DNA from: Zetaproteobacteria bacterium
GTDB lineage: Bacteria; Pseudomonadota; Zetaproteobacteria; Mariprofundales; Mariprofundaceae
Direction of reading: 5' to 3'
Assembly (NCBI GenBank): GCA_021545665.1
Contig: JAJRTX010000308.1
Span: forward strand, 1-36,464
Length of the DNA stretch: 36,464 nucleotides
Position numbers and translations under genes: made by a program. The notes under the pieces are model-generated. The model did not search any database. It was not told where the DNA came from and was given only the letters and a program-made list of their open reading frames with translations. This document shows, piece after piece, positions 16,711-25,773 of this stretch. Numbering within the stretch: position 1 is the first letter of the stretch; each line of letters begins with the position of its first letter.

Positions 16711-17952
16711 TCAGAGTTGAACATCCGGAGTGGCTTCCTGCTCAAAAATACGTTTGAGAAAAGCTCTCCATTTTGCAAATTGCTCTTTGGCACTGCCGGT
16801 AAGTTTGGTTGTCGTTTCTTCAAACTCCACTACCTGAGGGGCCATTTCACCATCAATGGACTGACCAAGTTCATCCAGTGCATCCCTGTGAAACTTCGAC
16901 TCTTTACTCATTTTTTGACTGTCCCCCAGCATGCCCATGCCAATTTGTCCTGCAACGATAGCTCCCGTCGTACCGGCAACAGAACCTCCTAACGAATCTG
17001 ATCTGACTCCTGCAACAACAGATAATATGGCAAGGGCGATCAAACCAATCCCTGCAGCGGCAGATTTAATTGATTCGGCTCTTGCCTCGCGAGCAGCTTT
17101 CAACTCATCAAAACTCTGTTTCTGCCAAATGGCATAACTATCATCCATATTCTGAATAAACTGCTCGTAGTGTGGCTGCATGCGATCAGTAAACAGTTGA
17201 TCACGAACCCGAATGGCTTTCACACGTTTGAGCATGCTATCATTTTCATCCGGATAACCCGTTAACACTATTTTCCCTCGCTGAACTTTCATATATTGGG
17301 AAAATGCCTGTTCAGAAAAACTGGCTCCAAAACGCAGATCAGTAAGCGCCTGCACTTGAGTCAAATCAGTGTCCTTATGACCCTTGAGTTCTTTTACCAG
17401 TTGCTCGGCTGCCTGTTCGAAAACAGGATCGTAAGGGTCTTTGCCCTTGTTCCTGATATTGTCATAAAACCCTTCTGCCACTTCGTGGTCAAATGATTTA
17501 TCAAACCACTTTCTTCCACTGATATCATAGACTTTAAGATTGATATCCACATTTTCACCATTGGATTTATTAATTTTCCCGATCACGTAGAGATCGCCGG
17601 TTGCGGTTTTGTCCGGCATGATGCGAACAGCACCAAAAGCACCTGTCTGTTCAATCGCAAGTTTCATTTTGTAAGCAAAACGCGTTGCTTCAGCCCGGCG
17701 CAGTTCCGGCCAGATACCTTCCTCCTTGTATTTTTTCGGATCATCCGGAAGGCCCGGATCGAATACAGGAATAATGATATCCAGCCTGGGCTTTTGCACT
17801 TTCGCTACTTTTTCTATTTCTGGCTTTATATATGAAGGGGATGTCGCAGGGCCGACACTCACATTCGATGATCCACCTGAACCCGCAGCGCAACCGCTGA
17901 GTAACATCGTAGAGGATATAATAACGGCAATGGCTTTTCTAAAAATAATCAT
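16711..17952 (-). CDS. Lipoprotein of the vWA/ExbB cluster
   Basis: 413 residues with a lipoprotein signal peptide (lipobox LLSG-C21, then AAGSGGSS, with no Asp at +2, so outer-membrane sorting is possible). It then has a mixed alpha/beta domain (about 50-190) containing RLDIIIPVFDPGLP and DLYVIGKINKSNGE, a helical segment, and a Gly/Ala-rich hydrophobic stretch (about 293-345) that resembles a glycine zipper able to insert in a membrane, followed by a charged helical end. I do not recognise a named family. It lies 40 bp after the secreted-protein gene. It may be the outer-membrane element of the trans-envelope system. Confidence 0.75.
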   Translation of the reverse strand: MIIFRKAIAVIISSTMLLSGCAAGSGGSSNVSVGPATSPSYIKPEIEKVAKVQKPRLDIIIPVFDPGLPDDPKKYKEEGIWPELRRAEATRFAYKMKLAIEQTGAFGAVRIMPDKTATGDLYVIGKINKSNGENVDINLKVYDISGRKWFDKSFDHEVAEGFYDNIRNKGKDPYDPVFEQAAEQLVKELKGHKDTDLTQVQALTDLRFGASFSEQAFSQYMKVQRGKIVLTGYPDENDSMLKRVKAIRVRDQLFTDRMQPHYEQFIQNMDDSYAIWQKQSFDELKAAREARAESIKSAAAGIGLIALAILSVVAGVRSDSLGGSVAGTTGAIVAGQIGMGMLGDSQKMSKESKFHRDALDELGQSIDGEMAPQVVEFEETTTKLTGSAKEQFAKWRAFLKRIFEQEATPDVQL

Positions 17953-17992
17953 CAGTCACCCCTCTAACGTACCTGGATTTTTGCATGTTAAT

Positions 17993-18643
17993 CTATGGCT
18001 TACCGGTAACGGGCAAGCCCTTATACTTCCGGTATTCATTCCACAGTTTTTCCTTAATGACTGGATCGGTTTCATTCATCGCCGCCTGGCGAATCTGTTC
18101 TTCAAGCACGCTATCATTATCGGCCGGTGGAATATCATCCGGAATTTTCCCGTTGCCCGCAACACGCATAGCTTTAGTACGCTCTACTGCGTCATTATTT
18201 ACAGATTGTTTGTCAGCATCGATTTGGCTATCAACTGCAGTGGTATTCTCTTTAGGTGCATCAGTTCCCGACATTTCGGAACTGGCCGTGGATGAAGCCT
18301 GTTTGGAACTGTCTGCCCCACCACTTTCGCCAGTCTCGCCAGCTTTGTCCCCACCACCACTGGAGGAAAAAGATCTGGACGTGGCATTTTGGCAGCGTTC
18401 ATATTTATTCAGGGAATCAAGCAGTGCCTCATCCATCAATGCTGTCTTTTCCTGCCGGGTCAGATTCGGATCATCTTTGAAATCGACTGAAATTTTAGTG
18501 CAATCATCAGTAGCCCCAATACTGGAGTTCAACTGCTCCTGTGCCAGGCAAACGCCCGCGCTTAACAGGGCAGGCAACAGGCCAAAAACATGAACATGTT
18601 TTACTCTCCTCCTGTTGGCTACGGCTTTAACAGTTGACGCCAT
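17993..18643 (-). CDS. Secreted protein heading the vWA/ExbB cluster
   Basis: 216 residues with a basic n-region (NRRRVK) and a signal peptide ending near VCLA-QEQ. It has a short N-terminal domain with two cysteines (about 48 and 78) that could form a disulfide, a Ser/Gly/Asp-rich unstructured linker (about 82-150) and a helical C-terminal tail. No family recognised. An AGGAGGAG lies inside the first codons and points at an out-of-frame ATG that stops at once, so the ATG at 18643, with a purine-rich AAAGAG upstream, is preferred. It is the first gene after a 162-bp gap from the methyltransferase gene, so the cluster promoter is probably in 18644-18805. Confidence 0.65.
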   Translation of the reverse strand: MASTVKAVANRRRVKHVHVFGLLPALLSAGVCLAQEQLNSSIGATDDCTKISVDFKDDPNLTRQEKTALMDEALLDSLNKYERCQNATSRSFSSSGGGDKAGETGESGGADSSKQASSTASSEMSGTDAPKENTTAVDSQIDADKQSVNNDAVERTKAMRVAGNGKIPDDIPPADNDSVLEEQIRQAAMNETDPVIKEKLWNEYRKYKGLPVTGKP

Positions 18644-18805
18644 CTAACTCTTTCACCTCTCGACTCCATCATCAAAACCAAAACTAAGTACATCGCCTCT
18701 CATAAAATGATAGAAAGCCGTAGTTTGTACTGAAAAACAAAATAAACACATCGCAAATTTTACCCGTATTCCTCTCCGGCAGCTGCGCGTCAGGCGTAGG
18801 TGCTA

Positions 18806-19942
18806 TCAGAGATGGAGCACATGCACCCATTTGCCTCCGTGTTTGATTTTCAAGCGCCGCCTCACTGGCAAGCCCAGCACCTTCTCACAACTCTGATCAG
18901 GTACAATAACAGCGATGCGCCAGCCTGAAAAATACGACCTGAACAGATGCCCGATATCTTTATATAATGCGGTTACATTGCCCTTGATGCGGTCACCATA
19001 AGGCGGGTTACAAACAATCAGTCCCGGGCCTGAAATATTTTCGGGAACACGGAGCTTTCGCACATCCAGCTGTTCGATACGGATAACATCCCCTACTCCG
19101 GCCTGCTCAGCATTTTCTCTGGCCTGTTTGATTATTCTTGCATCCAGTTCTGTGGCAAAAATTCTGATCTCTGTCCGGGTTTGCATAGCAACAGCCTTGT
19201 CCTTAGCCCGCTGCCAGCGCTTTTGTTTAAAGCTCGGCCAGTGCATGAATGGAAAACCATGATTTAATCCGGCGGCACGTTGCCGGGCCATCCATGCTGC
19301 TTCAATGGCAAAAGTGCCCGAACCGCACATCGGGGTCATCAGCACTTCATCAGTCTTCCAGTCCATCCAGTGTAATATGGAAGCAGCGATCGTTTCGCGC
19401 AGCGGTGCTTTACCTGAAGCCAGACGATATCCACGACGATCCAGCCGTTCACCGGAACAGTCCAGACTCAGAGTACAAATATCCTTGTCCAGCCTCACCA
19501 GAATCTGCATACGGAAAGTTTCTTCCGCAGCTGTCAAATCAGGCCTCAACATGGAGTCTGTCGCCCCGTTTCGCTGACACCGATCCCGAATCGCATCAAG
19601 GACAGCCTGCTCTACCCGCCCGGAATGCAACAGCCGCGATCCATGACATGCCGCTCTCATCTCAATTTCGGCTTCGCTGTTGACGTACCGCTGCCACGGC
19701 ACACGACCAGCCTTATTATATAACTCAGGAAAAGACAAGGCTTTAAACTCAGCCAGACGTAACAAAATTCGTGTACAGCAGCGACTGCGCAGACTGATAC
19801 GAAACAGGCCATCCATGCTACTGGTGAAATGAACGCCACCCGCATCCGGATTTACCTCATGCGCTGATAGTGCAGACAATTCTTCTGCTGCTATCGACTC
19901 AAGTCCCGGCACAACTACAGCATAACAAAACAACTTACCCAT
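18806..19942 (-). CDS. THUMP-domain class I SAM-dependent RNA methyltransferase
   Basis: 378 residues, in the order THUMP domain (about 1-155), which binds RNA, then a Rossmann methyltransferase domain (UPF0020 type) with the SAM motif MTPMCGSGTFAIEAA and the N2-guanine or N6-adenine type catalytic motif NPPYG near residue 313. This matches the N-terminal half of E. coli RlmL, which methylates G2445 of 23S rRNA, and stand-alone YpsC-like enzymes. The C-terminal RlmK-like half is absent, as in many bacteria. The exact target cannot be read from sequence. Confidence 0.85.
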   Translation of the reverse strand: MGKLFCYAVVVPGLESIAAEELSALSAHEVNPDAGGVHFTSSMDGLFRISLRSRCCTRILLRLAEFKALSFPELYNKAGRVPWQRYVNSEAEIEMRAACHGSRLLHSGRVEQAVLDAIRDRCQRNGATDSMLRPDLTAAEETFRMQILVRLDKDICTLSLDCSGERLDRRGYRLASGKAPLRETIAASILHWMDWKTDEVLMTPMCGSGTFAIEAAWMARQRAAGLNHGFPFMHWPSFKQKRWQRAKDKAVAMQTRTEIRIFATELDARIIKQARENAEQAGVGDVIRIEQLDVRKLRVPENISGPGLIVCNPPYGDRIKGNVTALYKDIGHLFRSYFSGWRIAVIVPDQSCEKVLGLPVRRRLKIKHGGKWVHVLHL

Positions 19943-20099
19943 ACGCGAAGCCTAACAGTGAATAACGCATATGACAGATCAGCTTTGCTACTGTCAGCTG
20001 CCTTTGCTAGATTCAGCGACTCACAAGCGACAGGATTAATCATCTGGACTAACATATTTTTTTCCTGATTGGATTCAGGGAACCTAAGGAACCTCATTG

Positions 20100-21500
20100 A
20101 TGTCTTTTGAACTTCAACCAATTGTAATCTCAGGCAAAGAAGTGCTGCCGCTCATAGAAGGTGGTAAAGGCGTGGCCGTTTCAACAGGAGAATGCACAGG
20201 TGCGTGGGCTGCTGCTGGTGGTGTCGGTACTTTTTCAGCCGTTAATGCCGACAGCGTTGACGAAAATGGTGAAATCATACGTACAGTTTACCGTGGTAAA
20301 AGCCGCCTGAAGCGCTTTGATGAACTGGTTGCACAGGGTATTGCCGGCGGCATTACCCAAGCAAAAATTGCGCATGAAATTGCTAATGGCGAAGGCCGTA
20401 TACATATGAATGTTCTGTGGGAAATGGGCGGCTCCGAACGCGTTTTGGAAGGCGTCATGGAAGGCGCCGGAGATCTGATTCACGGCATTACCTGCGGTGC
20501 AGGCATGCCTTTCAAGCTGGCCCTGCTGGCAGCAAAATATAATGTCCATTATCATCCGATAATCTCTTCGGGTCGGGCATTTCGCGCGCTCTGGTTGCGT
20601 TCATACCGTAAGGTTCCGGATTTGCTGGGCAGTGTGGTTTACGAAGACCCGTGGCTGGCTGGCGGCCATAATGGCTTGTCCAACTCAGAAAACCCTGACA
20701 AACCGGAAGACCCGTATCCACGTGTTGCAGCTCTGCGCAAGATTATGAATGAATTCGGCCTGCAAAATACGCCGATTATTATGGCTGGTGGCGTCTGGTT
20801 CTTGCGTGAGTGGAAAAACTGGATGGATAATCCTGAAATCGGTCCGGTCGCATTCCAGTTTGGCACTCGCGCCCTGCTCACACAGGAAAGTCCCATCTCC
20901 GATTTATGGAGAAAACGCCTGCTCTCATTGAAAGAGGGGGACATCAAACTCAACCCATTCTCGCCAACCGGCTTCTATTCTTCAGCTGCCGATACCACAT
21001 TCCTGCGTGAACTGTATGCCCGTTCTGAGCGGGAAACTGCTTTTGTTGATCATCCGGCCGGCGATCATACTGAAGCATTCACCTTCGGCGCACGAAACAA
21101 GGAAGTATATTTAACCATACATGATCTGGAACGCGTCAAATCCTATATTGAACAAGGTTTTAGCAAAGCTCTGCAAACACCTGATTCAACGCTTGTTTTT
21201 GTCACGCCGGAAAAGGCTAAAGAGATCCGCCAGGATCAGCTCGATTGCATGGGCTGTTTGTCGCAATGTAAATTCAGCAACTGGGCGGCCAATGAAAAAG
21301 GCAGCACAGGTCGCAAGGCGGATCCGCGCAGTTTCTGCATTCAGAAAACCCTGCAGGACATCGCTCACGGCGGCGATCCGGATAATAATCTGATGTTCTC
21401 CGGCCATGCTGCCTACCGTTTTGCTGAAGATCCATTTTATGCCAATGGCTTCGTTCCCACCGTCAGGCAACTGGTTGAGCGAATCTGTACCGGGAATTAA
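20100..21500 (+). CDS. Nitronate monooxygenase-like flavoprotein
   Basis: 466 residues of the 2-nitropropane dioxygenase/nitronate monooxygenase TIM-barrel family. Family features are MNVLWEMGGSERVLEG in the N-terminal part, a Gly-rich GVGTF segment, IIMAGGVWFLREW for flavin phosphate, and FQFGTRALLTQES. Family members oxidise nitronates with FMN, but many act as enoyl reductases, so the substrate is open. There is an extra C-terminal part with a cysteine cluster C383-x2-C386-x3-C390 and C413, suggesting a metal or iron-sulfur site. The ATG at 20100 is 9 nt from AAGGA; a TTG at 20097 precedes it. It is a single gene divergent from the methyltransferase. Confidence 0.8.
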   Translation: MSFELQPIVISGKEVLPLIEGGKGVAVSTGECTGAWAAAGGVGTFSAVNADSVDENGEIIRTVYRGKSRLKRFDELVAQGIAGGITQAKIAHEIANGEGRIHMNVLWEMGGSERVLEGVMEGAGDLIHGITCGAGMPFKLALLAAKYNVHYHPIISSGRAFRALWLRSYRKVPDLLGSVVYEDPWLAGGHNGLSNSENPDKPEDPYPRVAALRKIMNEFGLQNTPIIMAGGVWFLREWKNWMDNPEIGPVAFQFGTRALLTQESPISDLWRKRLLSLKEGDIKLNPFSPTGFYSSAADTTFLRELYARSERETAFVDHPAGDHTEAFTFGARNKEVYLTIHDLERVKSYIEQGFSKALQTPDSTLVFVTPEKAKEIRQDQLDCMGCLSQCKFSNWAANEKGSTGRKADPRSFCIQKTLQDIAHGGDPDNNLMFSGHAAYRFAEDPFYANGFVPTVRQLVERICTGN

Positions 21501-21514
21501 CCCTGATCATTCAT

Positions 21515-21601
21515 TAAGGAAGTGCTGATTCATGGCATCCTGCCAAAAATAAGTTCGTCTGTGGACTGCACGGGAGTACTGAATAAATCAGCATTTCCTT
21601 A
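21515..21601. mobile_element. Small MITE-like element with 16-bp inverted repeats
   Basis: TAAGGAAGTGCTGATT (21515-21530) and AATCAGCATTTCCTTA (21586-21601) are complementary at 15 of 16 positions and enclose 55 bp without an ORF. The outermost TA on each side may be the target duplication, as for Tc1/IS630-type elements. It lies between the stops of the nitronate-monooxygenase-like gene and aat, so as a stem-loop it may also serve as a bidirectional terminator. Confidence 0.5.
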
Positions 21602-21649
21602 GATATATCACAATCCCTGTTCCTTGTTTTACGGTGTAATATTGTATGA

Positions 21650-22261
21650 CTAAGCTATCAGATCCAAAAATTGCACACGTGGGATTTCTCTGGCTCCGAG
21701 GCTTGCAAGGTGCTCCGTATAAAACTGGCAATCAATCAGTTTCCAGCCCTGCTCCCCGGCCTCTTTAACAAGTATAGCCATGGCCATTTTTGAAGTATCC
21801 GTTTTGCAACTGAACATTGATTCAGCAAAAAACACATCCCGGTGCAATATGCCATATAAACCACCAATTAAATTGCCACTTTCCCATACCTCGACAGATA
21901 AGGCATGACCAAGTTCATGCATTTTCTCATAAGCAGAAATCATTTCCGGCAAAATCCAGCTGCCCGTCTCCCCTTTTCTGGGGATCTGCGCGCAAGCCTG
22001 AACTACTGATGAGAAGGCCTCGTTAAAGGAAAATCGATAACGGAACTGATTCAACCTGCGAGTTAAACGTTTTGAACAATAAAACTCATCGGGAAATAAC
22101 ACCATGCGCGGGTCTGGCGACCACCACAGAATTGGCTGATCTTCAGCATACCATGGGAAGATGCCATGCGAATATGCCGCCAACAGCGTTTCCGGCTCCA
22201 GATTGCCTCCGGCAGCCAGCAGCCCCTGTTCATTAGCTAGCTCCGGTGCAGGAAACTTCAT
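21650..22261 (-). CDS. aat: Leucyl/phenylalanyl-tRNA-protein transferase
   Basis: Adds Leu or Phe to N-terminal Lys or Arg of proteins, marking them for ClpS/ClpAP degradation (N-end rule). The 203 residues match the family's usual length. Signatures are GLLAAGGNLEPETLLAAY, GIFPWY, WWSPDPRMVLFP, GSWILPEM and the late GLYGILHRDVFFAESMFS. It follows the transglycosylase gene after 234 bp that hold no visible gene or tRNA. Confidence 0.95.
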   Translation of the reverse strand: MKFPAPELANEQGLLAAGGNLEPETLLAAYSHGIFPWYAEDQPILWWSPDPRMVLFPDEFYCSKRLTRRLNQFRYRFSFNEAFSSVVQACAQIPRKGETGSWILPEMISAYEKMHELGHALSVEVWESGNLIGGLYGILHRDVFFAESMFSCKTDTSKMAMAILVKEAGEQGWKLIDCQFYTEHLASLGAREIPRVQFLDLIA

Positions 22262-22495
22262 TATAATATACTCAAGGTTGGCATTTATCGAGTCGAATCT
22301 TAAATTGGCACGGAATATTCACAAACACTTTCACATCCCCCTGACCGTGTGAACAACGACTGACTAAAGCCGGATCAATCCAACATCCCGCAGACCAATA
22401 TCTTGCTGTTTATAATAGCTGTCGCAATCCTGGCCTCAATGCTACACAAAACTAAAAGCAGCGATCACTACATGCCACGGAGTAAACGCCTGATA

Positions 22496-23158
22496 TTATA
22501 TTCCGGAATTGGTTGCTTTAAATTTTTTCATTTTGGCAAACACTTTATTAGGATACTTCATACGGCCAAGTGAGCCATTGTAAGCTGCCAGTGCACGATC
22601 CAGTTTTTTATAGCGGTTGATATAGTAACGGATAATGGCACAGCCATAGCGCACATTGGTTTTGATTTTCAGAAGGTTGTCATCCGGAAAACCCAGCTCT
22701 TTTTTCCAGAACGGCATCACCTGCATCAGACCAATCGCTCCTACATTACTGACTGCAAAATGGTCAAATTGTGATTCAACGGCAATGATGCCAAGTATCA
22801 GTTCAGGAGAAAGATCAAAGCGCACGCTGTACACATACACCCAATGAGCAATCACTTCCGCTTCTGATTTGTCAGTAACCCATGGATGGATAGTCTGCAT
22901 AATATCCTGCACCCAAACTATTTCCTCGAAATCAGGTTTCTGTACCTCAATCTTTGGTTTCAGCATCTGGCGCAACTCTTCTTTTTCCTCGGGTTCGATA
23001 TCCAGAACATCAATATTCTTTTCAACCAACTGCTCGACTGTGTTTTGGGATAAGTGCTGTTTATCCTCCGTATTACTTGTCATCCAAACAGGTATTGACA
23101 CAAAAAAACCTAAGATCATTACTCCAGCCAGTAAGGATTTGGGAGAGATATCCCCCAT
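22496..23158 (-). CDS. Membrane-anchored lytic transglycosylase (SLT domain)
   Basis: 220 residues with an N-terminal membrane anchor (about 8-25), a charged linker with a coiled-coil stretch (40-75), and a lytic transglycosylase domain (about 95-205) with the catalytic Glu in IIAVESQFDH (E128), then GAIGLMQVMPFW and ALAAYNGSLGR. Such enzymes cleave peptidoglycan with formation of 1,6-anhydro-muramic ends, in the periplasm. It starts about 24 nt after the proS stop and is probably co-transcribed with it. Confidence 0.9.
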   Translation of the reverse strand: MGDISPKSLLAGVMILGFFVSIPVWMTSNTEDKQHLSQNTVEQLVEKNIDVLDIEPEEKEELRQMLKPKIEVQKPDFEEIVWVQDIMQTIHPWVTDKSEAEVIAHWVYVYSVRFDLSPELILGIIAVESQFDHFAVSNVGAIGLMQVMPFWKKELGFPDDNLLKIKTNVRYGCAIIRYYINRYKKLDRALAAYNGSLGRMKYPNKVFAKMKKFKATNSGI

Positions 23159-23181
23159 CCGCTTTCTTAATTCGGTAGAAT

Positions 23182-24888
23182 TCAGACCTGACTCCCCAGT
23201 AGTTGCTTCACCTTCTCAATCACATCTACAATCGGAACCTCATGCCGCTCACCCTGCCTCAGACCGATTTCCACCATCCCCTGATTCAGACTCCGGTCTC
23301 CAATCACGATTTGCAGTGGTAAGCCAATCAATTCGGCATCCTTGAATTTTACACCGGGCCGTTCCTTACGATCGTCCCAAAGCACTTCGACGCCGACATT
23401 ATGCAGACGAAGGTAAAGCCTTTTTGATGCATCAAGCACTGCATCCGATTTGCCCATGGAGATAAGCACCGCCTGAAACGGTGCCAGAGATAGTGGCCAT
23501 TTTATACCTGAATCATCATGGCATTGTTCAACTACTGCTGCCACCAGACGTGAGACACCGATACCATAACAACCCATCGTTGCCACTGTGCGCTTCCCAT
23601 CCTGACTCTGGAACTGAACATCCATCGGTTCCGTGTAGCATTTCCCCAGCGCAAACACCTGCCCGACTTCAATACCACGTGAGAGTTCAATATCACCACC
23701 ACATTTATTACATTTATCCCCGGCACAGGTCTGGCGAAGGTCGGCGAATTCAGGCTCGGTTATATCACGTTCTATATCCAGGCCCTGCACATGCATATCG
23801 CATTTGTTAGCTCCGGCCACCAGCCCTGTTGCGCCATTCAGGCTTTCATCGATCAAAACCCTGACTGACAGTTCCTGCGGGCCGACAAAACCTGCGACTC
23901 CGCCAATAGCTTTTATTTCTTCATCACTGGCCATTTCCACACTGTCTGCCCCCAAGGCATTGGCCAGCTTGATTTCCTGAAGCTGATCATCGCCACGCAC
24001 ACAGACTGCCACACATGAACCATCATGCTGACCACCAACAGCCTTGTAGACCAGCGTCTTGACCAGCATGACAATATCCATTTGCAGAAAATCAGCCACA
24101 TCTTCCGCCGATGTCACATTTGGCGTTTCAATCTGAATCAATTCAGTTTCTTCTCCAACCGGAATCCGGCATTTGGAAATAGCCTTTTCGACATTAGCGG
24201 CATAATTACAAGCGCTGCAATGCGCAATCAAATCTTCACCTGAATCCGCCAGCACATGAAATTCATGTGAATCACTACCGCCAATCGAACCTGTATCGGC
24301 TTCTACAGCACGGAATTTCAAGCCCAGGCGGGAAAAAATACGGCTATAGGTATCAAACATATGCTGATATTCACGCGCCAGACATTCTTCATCAGCGTGA
24401 AAAGAATATGCATCTTTCATCAAAAATTCTCGCCCACGCATCAACCCGAAACGAGGCCTGATTTCATCGCGGAACTTGGTCTGAATCTGGTATAGATTCA
24501 TTGGTAGCTGCTTGTACGAACGCAACTCGCGGCCCACCAGATCACACACGACTTCTTCATGCGTGGGGCCGAGACAGGATTCATGTCCATGCCGATCTTT
24601 GAAACGTAACAGTTCCGGGCCATATTTCTCCATACGCCCGGACTTTTCCCACAACTCGCCTGGCTGCACTACTGGCATCAATAATTCCTGCGCTCCGGCA
24701 TTATCCATTTCTTCACGCACTATGGCTTCAATCTTGCGCAAAACGCGTAAACCCATAGGTAAATAATCATAAACACCGGAAGTTACCCGGCGAATATAGC
24801 CTGCCCGCAAGAGTAGTTTATGGGAAACAACCTCGGCATCTGCCGGATCATTCCGAAGGGTGGGTATGAAAACCTTGGAATATCGCAT
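23182..24888 (-). CDS. proS: Prolyl-tRNA synthetase
   Basis: A class II aminoacyl-tRNA synthetase of 568 residues, the length of the bacterial type with a YbaK-like editing insertion (about 230-390) between motifs 2 and 3. Motif 1 lies near GVYDYLPMGLRVLRKIEAIV, motif 2 is NLYQIQTKFRDEIRPRFGLM and motif 3 is CYGIGVSRLVAAVVEQ; the C-terminal anticodon-binding domain follows. A Cys pair, DKCNKCGG, lies near residue 397. It comes 51 bp after the FTR1 gene. Confidence 0.96.
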   Translation of the reverse strand: MRYSKVFIPTLRNDPADAEVVSHKLLLRAGYIRRVTSGVYDYLPMGLRVLRKIEAIVREEMDNAGAQELLMPVVQPGELWEKSGRMEKYGPELLRFKDRHGHESCLGPTHEEVVCDLVGRELRSYKQLPMNLYQIQTKFRDEIRPRFGLMRGREFLMKDAYSFHADEECLAREYQHMFDTYSRIFSRLGLKFRAVEADTGSIGGSDSHEFHVLADSGEDLIAHCSACNYAANVEKAISKCRIPVGEETELIQIETPNVTSAEDVADFLQMDIVMLVKTLVYKAVGGQHDGSCVAVCVRGDDQLQEIKLANALGADSVEMASDEEIKAIGGVAGFVGPQELSVRVLIDESLNGATGLVAGANKCDMHVQGLDIERDITEPEFADLRQTCAGDKCNKCGGDIELSRGIEVGQVFALGKCYTEPMDVQFQSQDGKRTVATMGCYGIGVSRLVAAVVEQCHDDSGIKWPLSLAPFQAVLISMGKSDAVLDASKRLYLRLHNVGVEVLWDDRKERPGVKFKDAELIGLPLQIVIGDRSLNQGMVEIGLRQGERHEVPIVDVIEKVKQLLGSQV

Positions 24889-24939
24889 GTCGCAAGCATA
24901 ACGAGCCAGCCCGCTTTCAGGTAGCCCTTAACTCAAATA

Positions 24940-25773
24940 CTAGGAGGCTACGGTTTTGGATGAGGGTCCAACATGACATTGCAAACGATAATACAGACTC
25001 ACCAGCACCGTTAGCGATACTATAAACACAATCACCTGCAAACCACTGGGTTGATCGTCATAACCAATAAGTACATGTAGAATCTCACCCAGCAGACTCT
25101 CCTGTGACAACACAGAAGATGAATTCCATAATATATCCACAACTGGCGGCAACCATTCAATCGCCACCAGATTCCATGTCGCCTGTGAGGCCATGCCAGC
25201 AGCCAGCAGCATCAATAACCAGCCAACGATGTTGAATAACTGTTTCACTGGAACACGAACCAGACCGGAATAAAGTAAAGTGCCGGCCAGCAATGCGGCA
25301 ATCGCCCCAATCAAACCACCAACAAACAAACTCCAACCACCTTCACTCATACCCTGCGCAGCACCAAAGAGGAAAAAAACTGCTTCAGAGCCTTCACGCA
25401 TAACTGCTGAGAAGGCGATAATAGCCAAAGCCCTGCCTGGCAAGTCAGCCTGTTTTACTGAATATCCCACCTGTTTCATACGTTCGGACATCTCCCGGCC
25501 ATGTCTGCTCATCCAGAATACTGTCCATGCAATCAATACTGATGCCGTCAACAATATTACAGCATTGAAAATAAATTCTCCGTTCCCCTCGAAAGCGTTT
25601 TCCATCTGTTCCATAAACAGACCAAAAAATACAGCCCCCATCAAACCGCCTACAACACCCAGACTAATCCATTGACGGGAACCACTCATGCCAGATGTTG
25701 CCGCCATCAACACACCGACAACCAGCACCATTTCCAGCATCTCTCTGAAAACAATCACCAATGATGAAATCAT
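24940..25773 (-). CDS. FTR1-type iron permease
   Basis: 277 residues with seven or so membrane segments. The two iron-binding motifs of the Ftr1/EfeU family are present: REMLE (10-14, a variant of REGLE) in the first helix and REGSE (126-130) in the fourth. It is therefore probably a ferric iron or ferrous-oxidation-coupled importer, but no EfeO/EfeB partners are present here. The frame opens at 25791, but the ATG at 25773 overlaps the fur stop (ATGA) and has AAGGAG just upstream. Co-transcription with the Fur gene and the Fur box upstream imply iron-repressed expression. Confidence 0.88.
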   Translation of the reverse strand: MISSLVIVFREMLEMVLVVGVLMAATSGMSGSRQWISLGVVGGLMGAVFFGLFMEQMENAFEGNGEFIFNAVILLTASVLIAWTVFWMSRHGREMSERMKQVGYSVKQADLPGRALAIIAFSAVMREGSEAVFFLFGAAQGMSEGGWSLFVGGLIGAIAALLAGTLLYSGLVRVPVKQLFNIVGWLLMLLAAGMASQATWNLVAIEWLPPVVDILWNSSSVLSQESLLGEILHVLIGYDDQPSGLQVIVFIVSLTVLVSLYYRLQCHVGPSSKTVAS

